64,000 bases of DNA from Bacillus sp. REN16 (GCF_020731355.1 NZ_JAJFZK010000009.1:31059-95058), one strand, 5' to 3'. Numbered from the stretch's first letter, positions 28,437 to 40,162 are shown. The notes: generated by a model from the letters alone, not told the origin. Translations and numbers: made by a program.

Positions 28437-28721
28437 CTACATCTTATACTGTTCAATGACATTCGCATCCAGCGTCATATCATTTTGGAGTTGTTGCAAT
28501 TGAAGTCTCATTCGGTGCAGTTGCTCACGTTGCTGACCATTACAACTCATCGCAAGCTTAGCCAATTCGTTTGTGACTTCCTCCAATTGCATTTGTGCAT
28601 CCGTATATTCCGTTTCATTATAAGCTTCCTGTCTTCTGGCCGTGGTAATTTGTTCTTGGGCGTTACGAAGAGTATCTTCACAACGTTGCAAAAATGCCTC
28701 AACGGATTGTCGAGTAGCCAT
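28437..28721 (-). CDS. ytzC: DUF2524 protein YtzC
   Basis: 94 residues, entirely helical and coiled-coil in character (TLRNAQEQITTARRQ...LHRMRLQLQQLQND). Matches the B. subtilis YtzC/DUF2524 family in size and opening (ATRQSVEAFLQRCEDTL). GGAGGGGGAAG precedes ATG. Function unknown; neighbour of ytqA as in B. subtilis. Confidence 0.8.
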   Translation of the reverse strand: MATRQSVEAFLQRCEDTLRNAQEQITTARRQEAYNETEYTDAQMQLEEVTNELAKLAMSCNGQQREQLHRMRLQLQQLQNDMTLDANVIEQYKM

Positions 28722-28967
28722 TCTTCCCCCTCCTACATTCGAAATGAGAAGCTAAAGCTTTCTCCTTTATAGTGTGTTCATCCGTGATTTCTTCTTTCAG
28801 TAAAGTTATTACCAATTTATGAGGCACGGCTGATGCGTTGCGTAAGACCAAGACATTAGAAAGCGGCGTTATTAGTTATTGATCGTTCTAGTTTTCATTT
28901 GAGTTCTTGAATGCCCACATGCTAAAATCTAATGTAGGAATTTTTTCATAGTTAGGAGGGGCAAAAA

Positions 28968-30499
<1,532 letters not shown>

Positions 30500-30502
30500 A
30501 GA

Positions 30503-30629
30503 CCAGACTGTTGAAAAACGCTCGCATACTTCGTTGCTTGCCTCCCTTGTCCGCTCATGAAGGCAACTTCTATTTGCGTCTTCGCTCGGCAGCGCGCCTT
30601 TTCTGACAAGCGTTTTCAAGTCAGTCTGG
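30503..30629. repeat. 127-bp hairpin repeat after mnmM
   Basis: Imperfect terminal inverted repeats CCAGACTG-TTGAAAAACGCT and (inverted) AGCGTTTTCAAG-CAGTCTGG enclose about 85 bp. On the minus strand there is an inner stem GTTGCCT...AGGCAAGC and the words TTCATGAGCGGA and GCAACGAAG. The inner part aligns with the insertion beside tRNA-Gly (62358-62488), suggesting one repeat family. No coding potential. Confidence 0.7.
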
Positions 30630-30658
30630 AAGGATAATTCAAAGGTTATCCATAAAAT

Positions 30659-30690
30659 AAAGATAGAGCATCACCATTGCTCTATCTTTT
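30659..30690. terminator. Bidirectional terminator, mnmM / ytpB
   Basis: 12-bp stem AAAGATAGAGCA / TGCTCTATCTTT with 7-base loop, followed by TT on the plus and TATTTTAT on the minus strand. Confidence 0.8.
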
Positions 30691-30692
30691 TC

Positions 30693-31757
30693 CTATCCAA
30701 ATACATGTTGAAATTTACGGTACGCTCGTCCGTTTACATAAAAGAAAAAGGATGTCTTCCCGCCTAATTTAATCATTTTCTTAGCAATTTTTAAGACACT
30801 TCGCTGTGTGCGGACCTTTTCATCTGATAAATAGAGGCCTAATAAGCCACGGTTAATCATTCGATGGAATTTCTCATTTGGCAGACCTGCTGTATGTTTA
30901 TCAGCTTCGAGAATAAAATGCTTAAGCCGATCCACAAGTTCATTTTCATGGGGATAGTAAAAACAGAAATTCAAGTCCCCGCCTTGACGATCCTCTTCTT
31001 GATCGATGAAATAATCAAGCAGGATGTGGAGACCTTGAATGTATGGAAAATACCCATTTCGAACTTTAGCTGCAATTTCTTCTTTAAATTCTTCATGAAA
31101 CGCATAGGCAACTAAACAAAAAATGCCTAATGTTGAGCCTGAACAGGCTGAGAATTCATACCATTCCATTCTTGGCAGACGATCTTGATGGCTTTTAAAC
31201 CAATTTTCAAGCCTTGGGACACGTTCTTCTACTTTGACATGCTTATGTATTTGCAGATCACAATAATAACTTGCTAACTCCTGTAAATAATCAGCTATTT
31301 TATCATAATGATTGATGTTTTCAAGAACACCCTGACAGGTTTTGACAAGACTTTCTAAGTAGCCGCCATCATTCTGCTCTTCACGAAATTGATAATAATT
31401 TTTAGTTGGCTGACCCGGTTGTAATGCATCTGGCATGGAACCATGCAGAGAGCGAAAATCGTCAGGATCTAATGAGGTACTGCGATCACATAGATTATCT
31501 AGATAGTCACTAATTGTTTGATAAGCAACGATAAAACGGATACACTCTTCCATTTTTCCTTCCGACAATAAGGCAAGTATAGATCCACCCTCACAGTGAA
31601 ACGCTTTTGACTGAATACTTGCTAACGCCTGCTTTCGAAGCTCTTCGTTCGGGATCTCCTCCGCTTTCCGTTTCCAAACTGCTAATTCACGATGTACAAT
31701 CGGAAATACCTCACGATATACTTTCTTCATTAGACTAATGGGTTGTGTAGGCACCAT
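30693..31757 (-). CDS. ytpB: Tetraprenyl-beta-curcumene synthase YtpB
   Basis: 354 residues, DUF2600 family. YtpB cyclises tetraprenyl diphosphate to tetraprenyl-beta-curcumene, a precursor of sesquarterpenes found in bacilli spores. Visible family features: AFHCEGGSILALL, DYLDNLCDRSTSLDPDDFRSLH (Asp-rich) and LHILLDYFIDQEEDRQGGDLNFC (second Asp-rich motif). ATG 31757 follows AGAGGTGAT; a GTG three codons upstream is in that site. The partner squalene-hopene cyclase-like gene is not in the window. Confidence 0.9.
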   Translation of the reverse strand: MVPTQPISLMKKVYREVFPIVHRELAVWKRKAEEIPNEELRKQALASIQSKAFHCEGGSILALLSEGKMEECIRFIVAYQTISDYLDNLCDRSTSLDPDDFRSLHGSMPDALQPGQPTKNYYQFREEQNDGGYLESLVKTCQGVLENINHYDKIADYLQELASYYCDLQIHKHVKVEERVPRLENWFKSHQDRLPRMEWYEFSACSGSTLGIFCLVAYAFHEEFKEEIAAKVRNGYFPYIQGLHILLDYFIDQEEDRQGGDLNFCFYYPHENELVDRLKHFILEADKHTAGLPNEKFHRMINRGLLGLYLSDEKVRTQRSVLKIAKKMIKLGGKTSFFFYVNGRAYRKFQHVFG

Positions 31758-31883
31758 AGATATCACCTCTACTTTAAAAACATCGAATATGTTGATTTAC
31801 GATACTTGTGAATGTTGATACACTTACCTTAAATGAATTTATTGCGAATATCAAATAATTAGGAAAGGATGTATGTAGCTATT

Positions 31884-32423
31884 ATGATTTATCCATACAA
31901 AGGGAAATATCCTGAAATTGCGGATTCTGTATTTATTGCGGACTATGCAACTGTTACAGGTGATGTTAAAATTGGCGAGGAAACAAATATTTGGTTTAAT
32001 ACCGTAATTCGAGGTGATGTGGCACCGACAATCATTGGCAAACGAGTGAGCATCCAGGATAATTCAACCTTGCACCAAAGTCCAAACAATCCATTGATCA
32101 TTGAAGATGATGTCACAATTGGCCATCAGGTTATTTTACATAGCTCGATTATTCGTAAAAATGCCCTAATTGGAATGGGATCAATTATTCTGGATGGAGC
32201 TGAAATTGGCGAAGGTGCTTTCATTGGTGCTGGTAGCCTTGTTCCACAGGGTAAAAAGATTCCCCCCAACACACTAGCGTTTGGGCGACCAGCTAAAATA
32301 ATCCGTGAACTTACTGAAGAAGATAAACAAGACATGGCTCGCATTCGAAGAGAATATGTGGAAAAAGGGCAGCATTATAAAGAAGAAAAGCGCAAGCGCC
32401 TTGATCAGCCCCGACAAGCATAA
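31884..32423 (+). CDS. ytoA: Gamma-carbonic anhydrase family hexapeptide protein YtoA
   Basis: 179 residues of left-handed beta-helix hexapeptide repeats: IGEETNIWFNTVIRGDVAP, IQDNSTLHQSP, IGHQVILHSSI. Zinc-ligand histidines are at positions as in the gamma-carbonic anhydrase family, although catalytic activity is unproven for many members. Homologues start MIYPYKGKYP, so ATG 31884 is used; an ATG at 31869 abuts the AGGAAAGG site. The last dozen residues (KRKRLDQPRQA) are encoded by the start of a dispersed repeat. Confidence 0.85.
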   Translation: MIYPYKGKYPEIADSVFIADYATVTGDVKIGEETNIWFNTVIRGDVAPTIIGKRVSIQDNSTLHQSPNNPLIIEDDVTIGHQVILHSSIIRKNALIGMGSIILDGAEIGEGAFIGAGSLVPQGKKIPPNTLAFGRPAKIIRELTEEDKQDMARIRREYVEKGQHYKEEKRKRLDQPRQA

Positions 32424-32506
32424 GAAAAGCAGGCGAGAAGGATGCCTTTTATCCTTCTTGACGGATTTGCTTATGACCTCGAGGGGCTAGGCGCTGGAGC
32501 TAGACA
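32388..32506. repeat. Palindromic dispersed repeat overlapping the ytoA 3' end
   Basis: Nested arms GCGCC/GGCGC, GCCCC/GGGGC, CATAAG/CTTATG and GAAGGAT/ATCCTTC fold the segment into one long interrupted hairpin. The left arm is inside ytoA, giving its final codons and stop. From memory the words CAGCCCCGACAAGCATAAG and GGGGCTAGGCGCTGGAGCT are common in Bacillus and Geobacillus intergenic repeats; not checked here. Confidence 0.8.
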
Positions 32507-32514
32507 TCGAAAAC

Positions 32515-32567
32515 AAAATAAGACAGAAAAAGCCCGCCTAATCGGCGAGCTTTTTCTGTCTTATTTT
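32515..32567. terminator. Bidirectional terminator, ytoA / metK
   Basis: Very long stem: AAAATAAGACAGAAAAAGC pairs with GCTTTTTCTGTCTTATTTT, with an inner CGCC/GGCG. Covers the metK stop at 32561-32563. Confidence 0.9.
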
Positions 32568-33760
32568 GCAGCTTCAGCTTTAAGTGCTTCTGCTTTATCT
32601 GTACGTTCCCATGGCAAATCAAGATCGTTTCTGCCAAAGTGACCATATGCAGCAGTTTGCTTATAAATTGGGCGACGAAGATCCAGCATCTTAATAATTC
32701 CAGCTGGACGCAAATCAAAGTTGTTTCGAACCAATTCTACAAGAACATCCTCAGATACTGTTCCAGTACCAAAAGTGTCAACAGATATAGAAACTGGTTG
32801 CGCTACACCAATTGCGTACGCAAGCTGTACTTCACATTTATCAGCTAAGCCAGCTGCTACAAGGTTTTTCGCAACATAACGTGCAGCATATGCAGCAGAA
32901 CGGTCAACCTTAGTTGGATCCTTCCCTGAGAATGCACCACCACCATGGCGTGCATAACCACCATACGTATCAACAATGATCTTACGGCCAGTTAAACCAG
33001 CATCCCCTTGTGGACCGCCAATTACAAAACGCCCGGTTGGGTTAATAAAGTATTTTGTATTTTCATCAATAAGTTCACTTGGAACAACTGGATTAATGAC
33101 GTGTTCCTTAAGATTTCGCTGAATTTGTTCTAATGAAATTTCATGATGGTGTTGAGTCGAAATAACAATTGTATCAATACGAACAGGATTATTATCCTCA
33201 TCATACTCTACTGTTACTTGTGTTTTCCCATCTGGACGTAAGTATGGAAGAATCTCATCTTTACGAACTTTTGTTAATCGGCGTGCCAGTTTATGTGCTA
33301 ATGAAATAGGCAGTGGCATTAACTCATTTGTTTCATTACATGCATACCCGAACATTAAGCCCTGATCCCCTGCACCAATTGCATCGATTTGCTCGTCTGT
33401 CATTTGGCCTTCACGAGCTTCTAGCGCTTGGTCAACCCCCATCGCAATATCTGGTGATTGTTCATCAATGGATGTTAATACGGCACATGTTTCATAGTCA
33501 AATCCGTATTTAGCACGAGTATAACCAATTCCTTTAATCGTTTCACGGACAATCTTTGGGATATCTACATATGTAGAAGTGGTAATTTCTCCCGCAACCA
33601 GTACAAGACCTGTTGTAACAGAAGTTTCGCACGCTACGCGTGCATTTGCATCACTTGCTAAGATGGCATCTAAAATAGAATCTGAAATTTGGTCACAGAT
33701 TTTATCTGGATGTCCTTCCGTAACAGACTCAGAAGTAAATAAACGGCGTCTACTTGTCAC
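32561..33760 (-). CDS. metK: S-adenosylmethionine synthetase
   Basis: 399 residues, full length. Signatures: [21 protein letters not shown] at the N-terminus (ATP/methionine binding), [12 protein letters not shown], and the P-loop-like [19 protein letters not shown]. It makes SAM from methionine and ATP as a homotetramer. GTG start eight bases after AAAGGAGGAAG. It is controlled by an upstream SAM-I riboswitch with terminator, giving feedback by its product. Confidence 0.97.
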   Translation of the reverse strand: MTSRRRLFTSESVTEGHPDKICDQISDSILDAILASDANARVACETSVTTGLVLVAGEITTSTYVDIPKIVRETIKGIGYTRAKYGFDYETCAVLTSIDEQSPDIAMGVDQALEAREGQMTDEQIDAIGAGDQGLMFGYACNETNELMPLPISLAHKLARRLTKVRKDEILPYLRPDGKTQVTVEYDEDNNPVRIDTIVISTQHHHEISLEQIQRNLKEHVINPVVPSELIDENTKYFINPTGRFVIGGPQGDAGLTGRKIIVDTYGGYARHGGGAFSGKDPTKVDRSAAYAARYVAKNLVAAGLADKCEVQLAYAIGVAQPVSISVDTFGTGTVSEDVLVELVRNNFDLRPAGIIKMLDLRRPIYKQTAAYGHFGRNDLDLPWERTDKAEALKAEAAK

Positions 33761-33960
33761 AAACGCTTCCTCCTTTTTTAGCTACATCAGAATCCAACGA
33801 TCATACTCAAATTCTGATATTCATTGATACGGTACTCATTCCCTTAGTATTGTTACCTTCACGATTTTCTATCCTTATTGACTAGTTATCTGTGGTTAAC
33901 ACATATAAACGCTTTAAGTAACATGCTTGAAACCATGAATGGTTCTCTTTAAAGAAATAA

Positions 33961-34182
33961 AAAACCTTCCCTGCATTTTGAGGAAAGGTTATAACATTTA
34001 TCTCGCCTTTCACTCTTATCGATCAAGGTCATGCCCTTGCTCAGGTTAGCACCTTATCACTTTTATCAACGGGAGACCTACATTAACGTATAGGTTTCAA
34101 TAGCTCACTTGATATGTAAAAAAAAAGTGATGGTTGCCGGGTTTCATTGGGCCTGTCCCTCCGCCAGCTCGGGATAAGAGAG
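33961..34182 (-). promoter_or_regulatory. SAM-I (S-box) riboswitch of metK
   Basis: Minus-strand reading has the S-box order: CTCTTATC at P1, GAGCTGGCGGAGGGA, GGCCC-ATGAAACCCGGCAACC, GGTGCTAA-CCTGAGCAAGG, and closing GATAAGAG (34013-34180). A terminator hairpin with a TTTTTTATT tail lies at 33961-33990. High SAM should stabilise the aptamer and the terminator, ending transcription before metK. Confidence 0.95.
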
Positions 34183-34199
34183 TATCCGTTCAATGAAAT

Positions 34200-34228
34200 A
34201 TCATATCGTTTCATCCTTTTCGTGTCAA
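34200..34228 (-). promoter_or_regulatory. SigA promoter of metK
   Basis: TTGACA, a 17-base spacer and TATGAT on the minus strand, directly upstream of the riboswitch. Near-consensus vegetative promoter. Confidence 0.85.
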
Positions 34229-34376
34229 CCTAATTTCAAAAAAAAATGAGGTCAAAGTGTGTCACACCTTTTTCACGAAAATGACAAATTTCAATAATGA
34301 AAGCGATAATAAAGGAATATTTAAGAATCTGTGCGCACTTTTTCAAGATATGGAACGTAAAATTCGTTAAATAGTA

Positions 34377-34404
34377 TAGACTATTTTTATTAATGTGTTA
34401 TACT
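34377..34404 (+). promoter_or_regulatory. pckA promoter with CcpN-type operator
   Basis: TAGACT, 16-base spacer, TATACT. TGTGTTATACT at 34394-34404 fits the CcpN consensus TRTGHYATAYW at every position and covers the -10. In B. subtilis CcpN represses pckA and gapB during glycolytic growth, so the same control is expected. Confidence 0.75.
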
Positions 34405-34456
34405 AATTGTAAATTTCAGATTATAAAATATAAAAAATTATAAAGGATGGTTTTAC

Positions 34457-36046
34457 ATGAATTCAGTTGAAGTTTCAAATGAGCAGCTATTAGAATTAGT
34501 GAATGGAAAAAATGCACTTCATAACCTATCTGTTCCTATTTTAGTTGAAAAAGTACTCGCTAGACAAGAGGGAATTCTTACTTCGACTGGGGCTGTACGT
34601 GCAACAACTGGGAAATATACAGGAAGATCACCTGAAGACAAATACATCGTAGAAGAAGCATCTACTAAGGATAGAATTGATTGGGGTAAAGTGAACAAAC
34701 CCATTTCTGAAGCCGCATTTGAAAACCTTTACAAGAAGGTCCTTTCATACTTAAATGAAAAAGAAGAAATTTATGTATTCAATGGATATGCAGGTGCTGA
34801 TAAAAAAGTTCGTATGCCAATCCAAGTCATTAATGAGTATGCATGGCATAATTTATTTTCCCAACAGATGTTTGTTCGACCAACTGAAGAGGATCTAAAA
34901 ACACATCAACCTGAATTCACAGTCATTAGTGCTCCGAATTTCAAAGCAGATCCTGAAATAGATGGAACACGCTCTGAAACCTTCATTATTATTTCCTTTG
35001 AAAAACGAACTGTTTTAATCGGAGGAACTGAGTATGCTGGTGAAATAAAAAAATCAATTTTCTCAGTCATGAACTATGTATTGCCTGAACAAAATATTCT
35101 GTCCATGCACTGCTCCTCTAATGTTGGCCAAGAAGGCGATGTTGCACTATTCTTTGGACTATCTGGAACAGGAAAAACAACTCTTTCCGCAGATCCAAAA
35201 CGCCGTCTTATTGGAGATGATGAGCACGGCTGGTCTAGCTCTGGCGTGTTTAATATTGAAGGCGGCTGCTATGCCAAAACCATCAATCTAACACGGGAGA
35301 AAGAACCACAAATTTTTGATGCCATTCGCTTTGGTTCTGTTTTAGAAAATGTGATTGTAGATGAAGTATCAAGAACTGCAGATTATGATGACAATTCATT
35401 AACTGAAAATACCAGAGCTGCCTACCAAATTGATAATATCGATAATATTATTGTGCCTAGTATTGCTGGCCATCCCAATACAATAGTATTCCTAACAGCA
35501 GACGCTTTCGGTGTGTTGCCTCCAATTAGTAAGCTTACGAAAGAACAAGCAATGTATCATTTTTTAAGTGGATACACAAGTAAGCTTGCCGGAACAGAGC
35601 GCGGAATTACAGCACCAGAAGCAACATTTTCAACTTGCTTTGGATCTCCTTTCCTTCCACTAGCTGCAACTGAGTATGCAGAAATGTTAGGAAGAAAGAT
35701 TGACGAACAAAATGTTCAAGTATTTTTAGTGAATACTGGATGGACTGGTGGAGAGTATGGGGTAGGGAGCCGTATGAAACTGTCATACACAAGGGCAATG
35801 GTTCAAGCCGCTTTAGAAGGTGAACTCACTCATGCAGAAACGGTGAAAAATGATATTTTTGGTTTAGAAATTCCGATTCACATTCCAGGTGTGCCTGATG
35901 ATGTGCTTCAGCCAGCAAAAACTTGGGCAGACCAAAGTACCTACTATGTAAAAGCGAAAGAATTAGCTGTAAAATTCAAAGAAAACTTCAAAAAGTTTTC
36001 TAATGTTCCAAAGGAAATTGAGTTACTAGGCGGTCCTAAAATCTAA
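34457..36046 (+). CDS. pckA: Phosphoenolpyruvate carboxykinase (ATP)
   Basis: 529 residues, family length. P-loop [16 protein letters not shown], the metal-binding IGDDEHGW, and the N-terminal [11 protein letters not shown] are all present. It converts oxaloacetate and ATP to PEP, the entry step of gluconeogenesis. AAAGGATGG precedes the ATG. It is monocistronic, with a CcpN-type operator and a terminator. Confidence 0.97.
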   Translation: MNSVEVSNEQLLELVNGKNALHNLSVPILVEKVLARQEGILTSTGAVRATTGKYTGRSPEDKYIVEEASTKDRIDWGKVNKPISEAAFENLYKKVLSYLNEKEEIYVFNGYAGADKKVRMPIQVINEYAWHNLFSQQMFVRPTEEDLKTHQPEFTVISAPNFKADPEIDGTRSETFIIISFEKRTVLIGGTEYAGEIKKSIFSVMNYVLPEQNILSMHCSSNVGQEGDVALFFGLSGTGKTTLSADPKRRLIGDDEHGWSSSGVFNIEGGCYAKTINLTREKEPQIFDAIRFGSVLENVIVDEVSRTADYDDNSLTENTRAAYQIDNIDNIIVPSIAGHPNTIVFLTADAFGVLPPISKLTKEQAMYHFLSGYTSKLAGTERGITAPEATFSTCFGSPFLPLAATEYAEMLGRKIDEQNVQVFLVNTGWTGGEYGVGSRMKLSYTRAMVQAALEGELTHAETVKNDIFGLEIPIHIPGVPDDVLQPAKTWADQSTYYVKAKELAVKFKENFKKFSNVPKEIELLGGPKI

Positions 36047-36063
36047 AGCAGATATTTGTAAGT

Positions 36064-36093
36064 GCTCGAGGTATCATCCCTCGAGCCTTTTTG
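36064..36093 (+). terminator. Terminator of pckA
   Basis: GCTCGAGG-tatcat-CCCTCGAGC followed by CTTTTTG. It also overlaps the 3' end of the convergent ytmA gene. Confidence 0.88.
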
Positions 36094-36880
36094 TTTTTGG
36101 TTCCCTTGATTTCATCCATTCAGTTAACCGTCTCACTGTTTCACGATTTTCATGTGGCGGGAAGTAATGGGTGTAGTGTGGAAAATACCAGCTTTCTACT
36201 TCTTTTCCTACTTCTCTTACTCGTTTTTCAAGCCGATAAGCATGTTCAACCGATACATTCTCATCTCTTTCTCCATGAATAATGAGTAATGCTGCTTCTA
36301 GCTCCTCGATTTCATACAAAGGCGTTCTCCATTTGTATCGTTCCGGATATTTAGCAGGCGTCCCTCCAATGACCCTCTTCATCATTCTTCGCATATCATT
36401 GCGTTCCACATAGGTTAAGCTGATATCACTTACTCCGCCCCAAGTGACAACCGAACAAACCTGAGGCTGATAAATCGCTGTAAGAAGCGCCATTACTCCA
36501 CCTCGTGAGAAACCAAAAACGTGAATACGAGTTGGATTTACTTTTTCATGTTCCTCTAACACTTTAACCGCAGAGAACGCATCATATCTGTCATGACCAG
36601 CAAAATCCTCGTTCCCCTCTCCTCCTTGATTTCCCCGATAAAACGGGGCCATCACGACAAAGCCTTCAGAGGCGAATTGAATAATCCGACCAATTCGAAC
36701 CTTACCTACATTTTTAATTCCACCGCGTAAATATAAAAATCCATCATACACTCCGTCTTCCTTTGGCTCCGCAAGATACCCTTTAATTTTTAATCCTTTA
36801 CTCCAATATGTAATTAAATAAAGATTGATTGCTGGATTAGGAGATGGAAACCTTTGCTTTTCGATAATTGTGCCATCCAC
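36074..36880 (-). CDS. ytmA: Alpha/beta hydrolase, prolyl-oligopeptidase-like (YtmA)
   Basis: 268 residues. Nucleophile elbow GFSRGG, acid in HGERDENV, and catalytic His in HYTHYFPPHENR. Resembles B. subtilis YtmA, an S9-like hydrolase/esterase with unknown substrate. GTG start; AAAGGATG lies 12 bases upstream, slightly long. Syntenic between pckA and ytlA as in B. subtilis. Confidence 0.82.
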   Translation of the reverse strand: MDGTIIEKQRFPSPNPAINLYLITYWSKGLKIKGYLAEPKEDGVYDGFLYLRGGIKNVGKVRIGRIIQFASEGFVVMAPFYRGNQGGEGNEDFAGHDRYDAFSAVKVLEEHEKVNPTRIHVFGFSRGGVMALLTAIYQPQVCSVVTWGGVSDISLTYVERNDMRRMMKRVIGGTPAKYPERYKWRTPLYEIEELEAALLIIHGERDENVSVEHAYRLEKRVREVGKEVESWYFPHYTHYFPPHENRETVRRLTEWMKSREPKTKRLEG

Positions 36881-37042
36881 TTGTTTTTTTCATCCTTTCT
36901 ACAACATTATGTTCGAAAAACTTTTTTAAAAACTCTACTGATAAAAAGGAAAAATAGGCATTCACACATTTTTGTCACGTTTCATAGTCTATCTTAGAAA
37001 TGACTAATGCAGACAGATTATCTGTCAAGGAGGAATGAAAAT

Positions 37043-38026
37043 ATGCGTCGTTTGCTTGCCAGCCTTTTTGCATTACTGCTTATTATTCCATTAGCCGCTT
37101 GTAATAATGACCAGGTTCAAAAAATCCGAATTGCCGAGGTAACACGCTCCGTGTTTTACGCACCTCAGTATGTCGCGATAACAGAAGGATTTTTTGAAGA
37201 AGAGGGCTTAGAAATTGAATTAACAACCGTGCCAGGTGGAGATAAAACCATGACTGCGTTGATTTCCGGTGGTGCTGATGTTGCCTTAGTGGGTTCCGAA
37301 ACATCCATTTATGTGGAAGCACAAGGCTCAACAGACCCTGTTATTAACTTCGCAGCTCTTACTCAAACGGACGGAACATTTTTAGTCGCAAGAGAAAATA
37401 TTGAAAACTTTAGCTGGGATCAAGTTAAAGATAGTACATTCCTCGGCCAACGTAAAGGCGGAATGCCTCAGATGGTTGGAGAATTTGTATTAAAACAGAA
37501 CAATATTGATCCACATGGTGATTTAAATTTGATTCAAAATATCGACTTTGCCAATATTTCAAGTGCCTTTGCTTCAGGTACTGGAGAGTTTGTACAATTA
37601 TTTGAACCAACTGCCAGTCTATTTGAAAAAGAGGGCCGTGGCTATATTGTCGCTTCTTTCGGTGAAGAATCTGGCAAGGTACCATATACTACGTTCATGA
37701 CAAAGCAAAGCTTTATTGATGACAATGGTGATGCGGTTGAAAAATTCACACGAGCCGTTTATAAAGCGCAGGCATGGGTAGATTCACATAGCCCAGACGA
37801 AATTGCAAAGTCAGTGCAAGAGTTCTTCCCAGATACACCGCTTGATTTAATCATATCCTCGATTGAACGCTACAAGAACCAAGGCTCATACGCAACAAAT
37901 CCTGTTTTATCCGAGGAAGCTTGGAATAACTTGCAGGACATTATGGATGAAGCTGGTGAATTACCGAAGAGAATTGATTACAACACACTTGTGAACACAA
38001 GTATTGCAGAAAAAGTTTCAAAATAG
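37043..38026 (+). CDS. ytlA: ABC importer substrate-binding lipoprotein (SsuA/NMT1 type)
   Basis: 327 residues; signal peptide with lipobox LAAC. The domain is of the NMT1/THI5-SsuA class: RSVFYAPQYVAITEGFFEEEGLEIELTTVPGGDK, then GGADVALVGSE. These bind sulfonates, nitrate or pyrimidine thiamine precursors; the sequence does not decide which. ATG 37043 follows AAGGAGGA. First gene of a three-gene importer with ytlC and ytlD. Confidence 0.85.
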   Translation: MRRLLASLFALLLIIPLAACNNDQVQKIRIAEVTRSVFYAPQYVAITEGFFEEEGLEIELTTVPGGDKTMTALISGGADVALVGSETSIYVEAQGSTDPVINFAALTQTDGTFLVARENIENFSWDQVKDSTFLGQRKGGMPQMVGEFVLKQNNIDPHGDLNLIQNIDFANISSAFASGTGEFVQLFEPTASLFEKEGRGYIVASFGEESGKVPYTTFMTKQSFIDDNGDAVEKFTRAVYKAQAWVDSHSPDEIAKSVQEFFPDTPLDLIISSIERYKNQGSYATNPVLSEEAWNNLQDIMDEAGELPKRIDYNTLVNTSIAEKVSK

Positions 38027-38036
38027 GAGTGTTACT

Positions 38037-38816
38037 ATGAGCTTTTTGTCAGTAAAAGATATACACCATGTATATTTTACAAAGGATACTACAACGACTG
38101 CGCTCGAAGACATTTCACTCACAATTGAGGAAGGGGAGTTCATCTCCCTCCTCGGCCCTAGTGGGTGTGGTAAAACAACTTTACTCTCTATCATTGCTGG
38201 ATTATTAAAGCCGACATATGGTGAGGTAGTGATAGAAGGTAAAACGATTGAAAAAGCAAGGTCTGATATCGGTTATATGCTGCAGCAGGACTATTTGTTT
38301 CCGTGGAAGACAATCGAGGAAAATATTTTTGTCGGGTTGCAAATTATGAATCAAGAAACCAACCAAACAAGAAAGAACACATTGTCCTTACTTGAAGAAA
38401 TCGGGTTAAAAGGGGTAGAAAAGGCGTATCCAAAACAGCTTTCCGGTGGGATGAGACAAAGAGCAGCCTTGGTCCGAACACTTGCTACAAACCCGAAAAT
38501 TCTCCTGCTGGATGAACCGTTCTCCGCATTAGACTTTCAAACAAAGCTGAAATTAGAAGATCTCGTTTCAGATACACTAAAAGAATATCGCAAAACAGCC
38601 ATCCTTGTTACACATGATATCGGCGAGGCGATTGCCATGAGTGACCGAATTTATCTCCTCTCGAAAAGCCCGGGAAAAGTTGCAAAAATATTCGATATCC
38701 CAGAAAACTTGCGGAATGAAGCTCCTTTTGATGCAAGACAGCACCCAGAGTATTCGAACATATTTCAGCAAATATGGGAGGAGTTAGATAGACTTGAAAC
38801 AAAATTTGAACATTAA
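38037..38816 (+). CDS. ytlC: ABC importer ATP-binding protein (SsuB type)
   Basis: 259 residues. Walker [10 protein letters not shown], signature LSGGMRQR, Walker [13 protein letters not shown], switch His VTHD. ATG 38037 has AGGAG eight bases upstream, ten bases after the ytlA stop. Overlaps ytlD by 23 bases. SsuB/TauB-like subfamily. Confidence 0.9.
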   Translation: MSFLSVKDIHHVYFTKDTTTTALEDISLTIEEGEFISLLGPSGCGKTTLLSIIAGLLKPTYGEVVIEGKTIEKARSDIGYMLQQDYLFPWKTIEENIFVGLQIMNQETNQTRKNTLSLLEEIGLKGVEKAYPKQLSGGMRQRAALVRTLATNPKILLLDEPFSALDFQTKLKLEDLVSDTLKEYRKTAILVTHDIGEAIAMSDRIYLLSKSPGKVAKIFDIPENLRNEAPFDARQHPEYSNIFQQIWEELDRLETKFEH

Positions 38817-39603
38817 TGACCTGCACAGGGGTTACTTACTGTCGATTAAAAAAGAGAAAAAACTGGTTCGTTTTTACCAAATTCTGATTTTTATCATCTT
38901 TTTCGGATTATGGGAAATCGCAAGTCGTTCTCATTGGATTGACCCGTTAATCTTTAGCCGCCCATCAAAAATTTGGACTCTATTTTTAGATAAAATCAAT
39001 GATGGGACACTGTTTAATAATCTTGCGGTTACATTGTTTGAAACGGTCCTTGGCTTTATTTTAGGAACTGTCTTAGGGGCATTAATTGCGGCGTTATTGT
39101 GGTGGTCAGAACGTCTTTCAAATATCCTGGATCCGTATTTAGTCGTACTAAATGCGATGCCAAAGGTTGCATTAGGCCCAATCTTAATTGTCGCTTTAGG
39201 AACTGGATATATTTCAATCATTGCGATGGGAGCAATTATCTCCATCATTATCACTACGATTGTCGTATACACCTCGTTTAAAGAAGTAGATTACAACTAT
39301 ATTAAAGTCTTGTTGACGTTTGGAGCGAATCGGAAACAAATTTTCCGCATTGTCATTCTGCCCTCCTCCTTCCCAGCATTTATTTCCACTTTAAAAGTAA
39401 ATGTCGGATTATCTTGGGTTGGGGTCATCGTTGGTGAATTTCTTGTTTCAAAACAAGGCTTAGGGTATTTGATTATCTATGGATTCCAAGTGTTTAATTT
39501 CACATTAATTTTCCTTAGCTTATTATTAATCGCTATATGTGCGACACTCATGTACCAAGGCGTCGAATTCCTTGAGAGAAAGCTAATTAAGGACTCAAAA
39601 TAA
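38794..39603 (+). CDS. ytlD: ABC importer permease (SsuC type)
   Basis: 269 residues, six membrane segments and the EAA loop region ([22 protein letters not shown]). Start at TTG 38794, about eight bases after GGGAGGAG inside ytlC. Completes the YtlACD importer for a sulfonate-, nitrate- or pyrimidine-like solute. Confidence 0.87.
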   Translation: MKQNLNINDLHRGYLLSIKKEKKLVRFYQILIFIIFFGLWEIASRSHWIDPLIFSRPSKIWTLFLDKINDGTLFNNLAVTLFETVLGFILGTVLGALIAALLWWSERLSNILDPYLVVLNAMPKVALGPILIVALGTGYISIIAMGAIISIIITTIVVYTSFKEVDYNYIKVLLTFGANRKQIFRIVILPSSFPAFISTLKVNVGLSWVGVIVGEFLVSKQGLGYLIIYGFQVFNFTLIFLSLLLIAICATLMYQGVEFLERKLIKDSK

Positions 39604-39637
39604 AAAAGCTCTTCTAAATGGCTAGAGAGCTTTTTTT
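39602..39637. terminator. Bidirectional terminator, ytlD / ytkD
   Basis: AAAAAAGCTCT-TCTA...TAGA-GAGCTTTTTTT hairpin between convergent genes. Confidence 0.85.
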
Positions 39638-40110
39638 GTTTTTATGTATTTAACTACATAGTCAATGGTATGGGTTAACACATCATCCTTCATAATAAAG
39701 CTGTATTGACGATCATTCTTAACCGTATTCAAAGGGATTTCCTTAAGCAGAACGGGACCTTTTGTTTCAAAATAATCCTTTTTTTCAAGTAACCGTTCAA
39801 TTTCTGCAAAATAAATATTTTTAATAATGGTTTTCCCTTTGCCTATGACCTTATATTGCCCAATATATTCAAGTGCTGAAACCTCTGCACCCGTCTCCTC
39901 CATTACCTCTCGAATAGCAGCAGCTTGCGGTGTTTCACCTTCTTCTACCTTACCGCCTGGAAATTCAAGCCCACGTTCAGAATGATTGGTTAACAGCCAT
40001 TGGTCCTCGTACCGACAGATGACCCAAACATGTTTTGGGGCAGTAGAAAAAGGAGCCGGAGTAAACGCTAAATTCACTTCATTATGATACATATCATGAA
40101 AAACGATCAT
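39622..40110 (-). CDS. ytkD: Nudix hydrolase YtkD (MutT-like)
   Basis: 162 residues. Full Nudix box [23 protein letters not shown]. subtilis YtkD hydrolyses 8-oxo-dGTP and related nucleotides, protecting DNA during stress and in spores. GGAGATAAG precedes the ATG. The C-terminal extension is as in YtkD. Confidence 0.88.
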   Translation of the reverse strand: MIVFHDMYHNEVNLAFTPAPFSTAPKHVWVICRYEDQWLLTNHSERGLEFPGGKVEEGETPQAAAIREVMEETGAEVSALEYIGQYKVIGKGKTIIKNIYFAEIERLLEKKDYFETKGPVLLKEIPLNTVKNDRQYSFIMKDDVLTHTIDYVVKYIKTKKAL

Positions 40111-40162
40111 TTTGTCTTATCTCCATTACTAATTTAATTTGTTATAATCATAACATAATAAC

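Noticed and set aside
36881..37042. TPP riboswitch before the NMT1-type importer
   Set aside because: The thi-box core is not present in the short leader, so a thiamine-precursor role is not supported by regulation.
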